This document shows, in pieces, positions 1-5,861 of a stretch of 7,585 nucleotides of DNA (position 1 is its first letter; the number at the start of each line of letters is the position of its first letter). The notes beneath the pieces were generated by a model that made no database searches, was not told where the DNA came from, and worked only from the letters and a program-made list of their open reading frames with translations. The stretch lies in NCBI GenBank assembly GCA_002505495.1, contig DAVI01000072.1, positions 2,862-10,446 on the forward strand, given 5' to 3'. The position numbers and the translations under genes are program-made. The DNA is from Euryarchaeota archaeon UBA59 (GTDB lineage Archaea > Thermoplasmatota > Poseidoniia > Poseidoniales > Thalassarchaeaceae).

Positions 1-3000
1 CCCAACATCTACTATCCTTGGATGCGAAGCGCTACTCAGACCTTCTCGAATGGGAATGCCAGCGTCTCCCTCCATCCGGCACTCAACGAGTCGACGGGCA
101 TAACCCACCGCCCCGGCCAACGGGTCACCGATGTCGAATTCGATTTGACCGGCTCCGGCCTCCTCGGCTGGGACAACAACAGCATCGGCATGCTGACACT
201 CGCACCTCACTCGACCTTCGATCTCACCACGGTGGACGCCAACGGCGACGCCCGCCTCAATGTCACCAGCGGCGGCGCGGTTCCAAACGCCGGCACCAAC
301 AACACCCAGGTCACCCTCAATTCACAGTGGCAGGGTGGAAACTACTCCTTCGACACCCTCCGTATCGTCTGCGCCGGGTTGACATGCGGTTCCATCTCAG
401 TCTCAGGTGGTCCACTCCGTATCTTTGCAAACACCATCATCATCGACCAAGGGGCGGGCATCTACGCTGACGAACTAGTCTGGGTGAATGCCGGACAGGG
501 AACCGGTACAGCGCGTGGTACCAACGGCAAGAGCCCGGGGGCAGGGGGCGCCGGCCATGGTGGCACTGGAGGTGACGGAGGTGGCACGAACGGTGGTTTG
601 GGCGGAATCAACTACGGCAACGGCTCTGAGGCAGGCTCTTCGGGAGGCAATGTCACCTTCACGAACTCTACCGGGCATGCCACTACGGACGCAGCGGCCG
701 GGCGCGGTGGTGGAGTCGTCGAATTGGTCGCTCGGACCATCTACATGAACGGTACGATATCGGTGAACGGCGGCAGGGGTGACGACGGCGCGGCACCCTC
801 GTCGGGAACCGGTCCGGGTGGCAGCGGTGCTGGCGGCGGAAGTGGCGGTTCAATCTCCTTGATGGCCAACACTGTCTACACCGGTTTCAACTCGGTTCTT
901 CGTGCCAATGGAGGAGATGGTGGAGACGGCGCGCGCGGCGCCCAAGCTGGCATAGGCATTGGCATGTACGACGGAGGGGATGGCGGCGGCGGTGCTGGTG
1001 GCGGTGTGGTACTTGTCGCGACCGTCACAGGCCAATTCTCCAACAACGGAGTGATGCAGGCTAACGCTGGTTCAGGTGGGGCTCGAGGCGCTCCCTACGG
1101 TTCGGGTTCATACGGAACTGCCGGCAATAACGGCAACAACGGCTTCGCATTCTCCGGCACCTTCGCAGGATGGGCTGGCGGCGCGACCATCTACGCTGAT
1201 GCAGGAACCTATCTGAGTCCGGTCATCGGTGACTTAGGAGTTCTTCACCTCGTCACGACAATCAGTGTGAACTACACGCAGCCTGCCAATACGACGATTT
1301 CCGGTCTCGTTCGAATCACAGTTGACGGAACCGCTTGGTCGGAGTGGAAGTCGTTGAATCTCAGTGGCCATACACTCCCACCTCTCGCTCAGCTCCAGTT
1401 CCAACTCAACCTGTCGACAAGTGACAATTCAACGACTCCAACCGCATCACAATTCAACATCAACACCTCTTCATGGTACTCGTTGGATGATGTAACACTC
1501 GATGTCGGCACGACTCATGGTAGCAACCAGATATTCGACTTCCCAGGCAGCCTCGGGGTGGTCAGAAGTGCTACCGACATAGCGGGGATTGGTTCCACCA
1601 CCCTTGAGATGTATGTTCCAACCAAGGTGACTCCGATTGCATCGGGTTGGGTTCACATCATACCGCCACAATTCATCACCGAGGGGAATGTCAGTTTTTC
1701 GTTGGCAGGCACCCCAATATTAACCATCAACACCTCACTTATTCCCGCTTACGGCATCTCGCTCGAACTTCCCAAGAGTCTGCTCGCTAGCCAATGGCCG
1801 ACAACCGGCACTTCAGGGGCGGGCGGCGTCGATTGGGGCAATCTGAATATTGGTTGTTCAGCGACGGTCGCCTACATGGGGGTTTTCACATCCTCTCTCG
1901 TCGTAGTTCCGTACGAACTGACCGCTGAGATCGGAACGAATCAGAATCTGCTCGGAGCGATTAACGAGTATGTCAATGTCACCAGCAATCGATGGGCTGA
2001 GGCGGACTTCAGCGAATTCCCAATTCTCAGCGGAGGAGATGGTCTCGACAGACACTCAATCACTCTAGACAATCTGAATGTCACGTTCATCGACGACATT
2101 CTGCCGGAGTTCAGAGACATCACCTTCCTCGTTGACGGACAGGAGACGACTGACGCCCGCATCGGCGACATCGTCGAAATCCGCGTGCGCGTACTGGGTA
2201 ACGAATCAGACCTCAACATAGATTGGCACCTTGAGGGCCTCGGTGGAATCAGTTCGTGGCCTCCGGCATCCCTCCAGTCGATGGCTTGGAACAGCCTCCA
2301 GAACGCCTACATCGCCATCTATGAAACAAGCCAACACTCCGCCGAGTACGGCGACCGCATGGCCCTCTGGCTATGGCTGACCGACTCCTCAAACAACGAC
2401 AACTTTCCCACCAGCGTGGCTGGCTGGGATGATAGTTTCATCCTCCGACCGGTCTATCCCGAGTTGGCCAGCGCAAACCTCACGATTTGCAACCGACTAC
2501 TGGTAGCAGTCTGCGAGGTTAGTCCGGGTACGACTCTTGACTTTGAGGCAACCTCCGTGGGAGAGCGCTCGAACTTGGATGTCTTTGTCCACTTTGTGCG
2601 AGGTGGAGTAGACGAGGTGGTGGTTCCTCTCCAATGGCACGAAGCGAGCAAGGTCTACTATGGCGAGTACACGTTCTACGCATCCGACCTCGGTAGTTGG
2701 GCAGTCACTTGGCGAGTGATGGACGTCAACAGAAATGAGGACAACTTCTCGATGGAATCAGTTTCTCAAGTGCAGGTCATCGACGATGTTTCCCCAACTG
2801 AGACCGGATTTGAGATATTACCATCAGAACTGGCAGGCGACTCTTGGTGGCTTTCAGGTGAGTGGCGGACCAGCGAATATGATGACACGGAGGGTTGGGT
2901 CAACGTGAGTGGGCCCAACGGCTTCAACCATCGTGAGAATCTCACACTGGGCAGCAGAACGGACTCAAGGAACATCACCTCCTATGTCGCTCTCGGTTCA

Positions 3001-4824
3001 AGTGTAGTCGAAGGCGACGGAGCGAGTGTCGTGAACAACAGTTCAACCGGCCTCATTCACCGCTCACTTCAGGAAGATTGGCCCGATGTCCAACTTTGGA
3101 ACTTCGCCCGCGGGTTCGCGAACGTGCACACCTTCCGAGACGATGTGGGCGTAGTGAGTGACGCCTACCCCGACATCATCACCATCCTGCCGCTCGATGA
3201 CTACGCCTCCTCATCACCCTCGATTTGGCAGGCATACTACCCAAGTTTGCTCGACCAGTTGGGAGGCATGGGTGCAGAGGTCTACATCGGCTCGTTGAGG
3301 CTTGACCCAGACTATGTCTGCCACATCGGCTCAGGGCCTGCCGGCTGCCACAGTTTCGGTGGCTACGAATCGTTCAGTGAGAAGAACACCATCTTGCTAG
3401 AAATCGCCTCCACCAGACCGTGGGTAACCATCGTACCGCTATCCGATGACGGACCTCTTCACCCCGAGTGGACGGACACTAACGACGACCTCACCGATGC
3501 CGGGCATGCGGCGATTGCCGAGGCTTTCATCCGCGCCATCGAAGGAAGGCTCTCGTTGAGAGAGGTCACACAAGAGGCATCGAGCGTGATGGACGTGGAG
3601 GGCTGGACTCCTGGCGACTACAACTTCGAACTTCGAGTCTTCGACGGCGACGGCAATCCTGCCACCGATGTTCAGGAGGGTCCAGATGCAACATTCTTCC
3701 TCGCCCCGAACGATGACATCCTCTCCCTCAGCATCCTCACTCCTCTACCGGCCGCCCTGCATCCCGGGGATTGGCAGATCACCTACGACGCTCTCTGCGC
3801 CATAGACTGTGCAATGCAGTTGGAGGTTGAGTTGGATGGGCTGCTTGTCGCCACTCTGCAACCTACCGGAGGTGCAGGGACCTTCACGCTCTCAGACCTG
3901 ACACTTGGGGACCACCAGTTGAGACTGGAACTCTCAGCCCCGGGCTGGCTGGTCAGTGAACCATGGGCTACCCTCGAATTCAAAGTCACCCCTCCCCCGA
4001 AGCCGGAGTGGTGGCTTCAGTGCATCACCTCGGCAGTTGACAGCACACATCGTTCCGTCTCCTACGACAGTAGAATCGGCGACCTCACCATGACAGCCCA
4101 CTTCATCGACTGTGTAGTCTCTAATTCCGGCGATGCCGCGGGTTCGGTGCAACTCTCCAATGATTCAACATTCGGCCCCTTCAGCTGCAGCAGAGCACAA
4201 CATGTCATTCGGGAGACGGAGCAAGCCATCTTCCCATGTTGGGCTGAAGAGAGTGACGCAAATGCTGGCATCTACGAGGTATCACTCATCTTTGAGGTGG
4301 TCTCTGATGATGGAGTGGAGTCATTCGACGAATGGCAGCAGACCATGGTACTCGCCAAACCCAGATTTCAACTCGATGTGCCCGCCGGAGAACTTGATGA
4401 CACGCAGGACCCCCCACAGACCAGACTGGCGGGTCAAACGCCACTCACATGGCTATTATCTGCAATCATCGTGCTCATCCTTGGAATAGCCGCCATCACC
4501 CTCATTTTCTCCCTCCGTGAAAGGCGAGACCCGTATGCTGAGTCCTCACACAAGGATTCCCTATTCGATGATACCACTGAGGTTGAGGAATCAGACGATG
4601 ACAGCGCACTTCACCCTGCACTGGCTTCCGTGCCCGAGCCTCCTGATGCACCTCCCGAACCGGCCAAACCGGAAGTGCCTGAGTCCTCCGGAAAGATAGA
4701 CTCGCATGCCGGATTGCCCGGCGGCGGTGAATATGCCAAGGCGGACGGGGTGACTTGGTATGTCGAGAAGGATGGGACTCGATGGAAGATGGATTCCGAT
4801 GGCGGCTTTGAGCGCCTCGATTAA
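1..4824 (+). CDS. Giant type I membrane-anchored surface protein with beta-repeats, Ig-like domains and an embedded SGNH hydrolase (5' partial)
   Basis: The frame is open from base 1, and the first ATG (22) is followed by extracellular-type sequence with no signal peptide, so the true start lies upstream. Residues are numbered from that ATG, giving 1600 residues to TAA. In order: a beta-rich N-terminal part with a close Cys pair (C117, C122); Gly-rich strand repeats (about 129-400); a beta-sandwich with a WSEW motif (about 394-484); unassigned beta-rich sequence; Ig-like domains at about 692-808, 809-920, and 921-983 plus 1185-1227; an SGNH hydrolase (about 984-1178) splitting that last domain; Ig-like domains at about 1228-1325 and 1329-1430, with Cys pairs C1259/C1263 and C1389/C1406; one membrane helix (1477-1498) followed by RERR; and an acidic, Pro-rich tail ending in a Trp/Asp/Gly module. 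About 29 N-X-S/T sequons all lie before the helix and none in the tail, supporting an outside-N, inside-C topology. It is probably an archaeal surface adhesin or enzyme. The exact substrate is unknown. Similarity to named families is by motif reading only. Confidence 0.9.
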   Translation, partial: PNIYYPWMRSATQTFSNGNASVSLHPALNESTGITHRPGQRVTDVEFDLTGSGLLGWDNNSIGMLTLAPHSTFDLTTVDANGDARLNVTSGGAVPNAGTNNTQVTLNSQWQGGNYSFDTLRIVCAGLTCGSISVSGGPLRIFANTIIIDQGAGIYADELVWVNAGQGTGTARGTNGKSPGAGGAGHGGTGGDGGGTNGGLGGINYGNGSEAGSSGGNVTFTNSTGHATTDAAAGRGGGVVELVARTIYMNGTISVNGGRGDDGAAPSSGTGPGGSGAGGGSGGSISLMANTVYTGFNSVLRANGGDGGDGARGAQAGIGIGMYDGGDGGGGAGGGVVLVATVTGQFSNNGVMQANAGSGGARGAPYGSGSYGTAGNNGNNGFAFSGTFAGWAGGATIYADAGTYLSPVIGDLGVLHLVTTISVNYTQPANTTISGLVRITVDGTAWSEWKSLNLSGHTLPPLAQLQFQLNLSTSDNSTTPTASQFNINTSSWYSLDDVTLDVGTTHGSNQIFDFPGSLGVVRSATDIAGIGSTTLEMYVPTKVTPIASGWVHIIPPQFITEGNVSFSLAGTPILTINTSLIPAYGISLELPKSLLASQWPTTGTSGAGGVDWGNLNIGCSATVAYMGVFTSSLVVVPYELTAEIGTNQNLLGAINEYVNVTSNRWAEADFSEFPILSGGDGLDRHSITLDNLNVTFIDDILPEFRDITFLVDGQETTDARIGDIVEIRVRVLGNESDLNIDWHLEGLGGISSWPPASLQSMAWNSLQNAYIAIYETSQHSAEYGDRMALWLWLTDSSNNDNFPTSVAGWDDSFILRPVYPELASANLTICNRLLVAVCEVSPGTTLDFEATSVGERSNLDVFVHFVRGGVDEVVVPLQWHEASKVYYGEYTFYASDLGSWAVTWRVMDVNRNEDNFSMESVSQVQVIDDVSPTETGFEILPSELAGDSWWLSGEWRTSEYDDTEGWVNVSGPNGFNHRENLTLGSRTDSRNITSYVALGSSVVEGDGASVVNNSSTGLIHRSLQEDWPDVQLWNFARGFANVHTFRDDVGVVSDAYPDIITILPLDDYASSSPSIWQAYYPSLLDQLGGMGAEVYIGSLRLDPDYVCHIGSGPAGCHSFGGYESFSEKNTILLEIASTRPWVTIVPLSDDGPLHPEWTDTNDDLTDAGHAAIAEAFIRAIEGRLSLREVTQEASSVMDVEGWTPGDYNFELRVFDGDGNPATDVQEGPDATFFLAPNDDILSLSILTPLPAALHPGDWQITYDALCAIDCAMQLEVELDGLLVATLQPTGGAGTFTLSDLTLGDHQLRLELSAPGWLVSEPWATLEFKVTPPPKPEWWLQCITSAVDSTHRSVSYDSRIGDLTMTAHFIDCVVSNSGDAAGSVQLSNDSTFGPFSCSRAQHVIRETEQAIFPCWAEESDANAGIYEVSLIFEVVSDDGVESFDEWQQTMVLAKPRFQLDVPAGELDDTQDPPQTRLAGQTPLTWLLSAIIVLILGIAAITLIFSLRERRDPYAESSHKDSLFDDTTEVEESDDDSALHPALASVPEPPDAPPEPAKPEVPESSGKIDSHAGLPGGGEYAKADGVTWYVEKDGTRWKMDSDGGFERLD
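406..1221 (+). repeat. Region coding Gly-rich degenerate beta-strand repeats (putative beta-helix or beta-roll)
   Basis: This part of gene 1 (residues about 129-400) repeats a pattern of a short hydrophobic strand, then an 'NG' turn and a strand ending in 'NGG' or 'NAG', then a long Gly/Asp-rich loop. Units begin near residues 129, 229, 275 and 327, with a last partial strand near 386. Examples are GGGVVELVARTIYMNG and GGSISLMANTVY. Between units lie loops rich in GG, GDGG and GAGG. Alternating hydrophobic strands with Gly-rich loops are typical of right-handed beta-helices and of adhesin stalks. The units vary from about 46 to 100 residues, so the repeat is degenerate. The DNA is locally low-complexity because of GGN codons. 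The fold is inferred, not shown. Confidence 0.6.
2971..3555 (+). other. SGNH/GDSL-type hydrolase domain inside gene 1
   Basis: Residues about 984-1178 of gene 1 carry the ordered blocks of the SGNH hydrolase superfamily, and about 195 residues is the usual domain size. Block I is YVALGSSVVEGDGA, with S994 as the likely nucleophile in GSS instead of GDS. Block II is NFARGF, with G1031. Block III is ITILPLDDY (about 1054-1061), at the position of the family's GxND. Block V is LTDAGH, giving the DxxH pair D1159 and H1162. C1100 and C1109 could form a disulfide in a loop. Known members are esterases, lipases or carbohydrate deacetylases, and this one would act outside the cell. Block III lacks the usual Gly and Asn, so activity may be altered or lost. 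The domain interrupts an Ig-like fold. Confidence 0.72.
4450..4515 (+). other. Transmembrane helix of gene 1
   Basis: Residues 1477-1498 are a 22-residue hydrophobic segment (starting WLLSAIIVLILG) with only small or aliphatic residues. They are followed immediately by the basic stop-transfer sequence RERR (1499-1502). The positive side faces the cytosol by the positive-inside rule, so the roughly 1,475 residues before it lie outside and the roughly 100 after it inside. It is the only obvious membrane segment in the visible part of the protein. Confidence 0.92.
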
Positions 4825-4939
4825 TCTGCACCGCGCCTTCGTACGCGTTGCGCTGCCGCCCCACTGAAATAGCAGAATGCGACTTCACAAAGTTGGACCG
4901 ACGGTTTGTTGAAGGACTGACCCCGCGGCCCCTCCCATA

Positions 4940-4945
4940 GGAGTG
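4940..4945 (+). promoter_or_regulatory. Shine-Dalgarno site of the 207-residue protein
   Basis: GGAGTG lies five bases before the ATG at 4951, a good match to the anti-SD of 16S rRNA. It fixes this ATG as the start and implies a leadered mRNA, unlike the next gene. CTCC at 4932-4935 can pair with GGAG (4940-4943) across a four-base loop, a weak possible masking hairpin. I see no convincing TATA box or terminator in the 126-base spacer 4825-4950. Confidence 0.65.
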
Positions 4946-4950
4946 AGACA

Positions 4951-5574
4951 ATGCGCACCTGCTTCCGTTTTCGCCCGACCGAAGATGATGTCGAGGTTCT
5001 CATCGAAGGCGAAGACGATTGGGTATCCCAGTGGCGCGCCGAACTCGGCCTATCTGACATCGGCTGGCTAGAACGGTTGGGCACCGGTGGTAGCGTGGAT
5101 GATGAGTCCGAGGAAGTATCCACTGGCAGCGTCGTAGCGACGAAGCCGTTACCCGGTCCAACACCAGACCCTAGCAAGGTGGTCACCGTGAGGCGCACCA
5201 TCGGCGACATGAATCTTGAGGAAGAGATGGTTAGACTCGGTATCTTCAAGTCGGAGTCGCCGACCGTCGAGAGCCTCATTGAGATTCTCGACGAGTATGA
5301 CGAGGCACCTCTCCCTCCGAGCAGTGGAATCACCACTGAGCCGGTCTTGGAAGGATGGCTGAGGGAGGTTATGCGGTTGGCGGTACGCCGGTTCGGTGTG
5401 ATGGGTCTTCCGGTAGATGTGATCATCGAATCATTGGAGGGCCGCCACGACCTTGACGAAGATTTGGTCGAGAATTGGATTGAGCGCCAATATGAGCTCG
5501 GAAAACTGGTCAAAGTCTATGGCGGAGAGAGGCTTGGATATGGCCCCGCACCCATCTGGTTGGATGCTGCTTGA
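4951..5574 (+). CDS. Hypothetical soluble protein, possible C-terminal winged helix
   Basis: This is 207 residues with no signal peptide or membrane segment, so it is probably cytosolic. It starts at an ATG with a well-placed SD and ends at TGA. I do not recognise the family. Residues 1-45 look like a small beta-beta-alpha unit: strands in MRTCFRFRPTEDDVEVLIEG, then an amphipathic helix with DWVSQWRAELGL. Residues about 46-80 are a low-complexity acidic and Pro/Ser-rich linker. Residues about 86-118 are a mostly helical, acidic segment. Residues about 131-205 are compact, with three predicted helices (LREVMRLAVRRFG, PVDVIIESLEG, EDLVENWIERQYELGKL) and then a beta-hairpin (VKVYGGERLG...PIWL). 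This helix-helix-helix-wing pattern is compatible with a winged helix, but the call is weak. It sits 126 bases after gene 1 and could share its transcript. The two-domain layout resembles small conserved proteins of marine Thermoplasmatota, which is inference. Confidence 0.85.
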   Translation: MRTCFRFRPTEDDVEVLIEGEDDWVSQWRAELGLSDIGWLERLGTGGSVDDESEEVSTGSVVATKPLPGPTPDPSKVVTVRRTIGDMNLEEEMVRLGIFKSESPTVESLIEILDEYDEAPLPPSSGITTEPVLEGWLREVMRLAVRRFGVMGLPVDVIIESLEGRHDLDEDLVENWIERQYELGKLVKVYGGERLGYGPAPIWLDAA

Positions 5575-5646
5575 GCAATGAGTCGAACCACATTCAAGCG
5601 GCGTCAACCCAAATTTATCCGATGCGACAGAATCCATCGGCGCTTA

Positions 5647-5702
5647 GCGATAAATAACAATTAATCGTTGTACTGCGGCCCGTTTTCTGACACATTTATC
5701 GC
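5647..5702. repeat. 9-bp inverted repeat in the intergenic regulatory region
   Basis: GCGATAAAT (5647-5655) is a perfect inverted copy of ATTTATCGC (5694-5702), with 38 bases between the arms. A third, shorter copy, ATTTATC, lies at 5613-5619. The arms sit 49-104 bases upstream of the gene 3 start, just upstream of its putative TATA box. Possible readings are an operator for a dimeric regulator, spaced TATA-like elements, or chance in an AT-richer spacer. The 38-base gap makes a simple hairpin terminator unlikely, and no T-run follows. Confidence 0.5.
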
Positions 5703-5710
5703 ACACGCGC

Positions 5711-5728
5711 ACAAAAGGGGTAATAAGA
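5711..5728 (+). promoter_or_regulatory. Archaeal BRE/TATA promoter of the propeller gene (leaderless)
   Basis: A purine-rich BRE-like tract (ACAAAAGGGG, 5711-5720) abuts a TATA-like element (TAATAAGA, 5721-5728). The TATA centre lies about 27 bases before the ATG at 5751, the distance expected between an archaeal TATA box and its transcription start. There is no Shine-Dalgarno sequence before that ATG. Together these suggest transcription starting at or next to the start codon, so a leaderless mRNA. No start site has been measured, and the TATA match is moderate. Confidence 0.5.
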
Positions 5729-5750
5729 CCGCCCAAAGTCGGCGTCCCGT

Positions 5751-5861
5751 ATGTCGAGTCATACCCTTGAATTGAATGTGAACAAGGCACGCACCAAGGC
5801 GCTCTCGTTAGTCGTCCTGATGCTGCTGTCAACCTCGTTGGCTGCGATGGATGTCGCAGCG
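5751..5861 (+). other. Signal peptide of the propeller protein
   Basis: Residues 1-37 show the tripartite Sec pattern: a polar n-region with K12, R14 and K16, a hydrophobic core from about A17 to L30, and small residues before likely cleavage after A32 or A37. There is no lipobox Cys, so a type I signal peptidase substrate is expected. The n-region is somewhat long. Starting at TTG 5772 or GTG 5778 would shorten it, but the promoter spacing favours the ATG. Confidence 0.8.

Noticed and set aside
22..24. ATG at 22 as the true start of the large gene
   Set aside because: The frame is open upstream to base 1, no signal peptide follows this Met although the protein is a type I membrane protein, and no SD or promoter can be seen before it.
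18..470. 150-residue + strand ORF in a second frame
   Set aside because: It is very rich in Arg, His and Pro, has no domain pattern, and lies wholly within the well-supported frame of gene 1. It is a shadow.
529..1020. Relationship to mycobacterial PE_PGRS proteins
   Set aside because: Only the Gly-rich composition is shared. There is no PE domain, and the hydrophobic strand spacing fits a generic beta-helix better.
4825..4880. Terminator after gene 1
   Set aside because: CGCG/CGCG and CGTACG can pair briefly, but there is no stable stem or T-run, so no terminator can be supported.
4502..4951. 149-residue minus-strand ORF
   Set aside because: It is Arg/His/Ser-rich with no motif and lies antisense to the membrane helix and tail of gene 1, which are clearly real.
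4821..5513. 230-residue minus-strand ORF covering the spacer and most of the 207-residue gene
   Set aside because: Its Ser/Arg/Pro-rich composition is typical of an antisense shadow. The opposite strand has a good SD, sensible composition and a plausible fold.
5575..5750. RNA gene or riboswitch in the spacer before gene 3
   Set aside because: No tRNA-like cloverleaf or recognised RNA motif is seen. The inverted repeat with a 38-base gap and the BRE/TATA signals explain it better as regulatory DNA.
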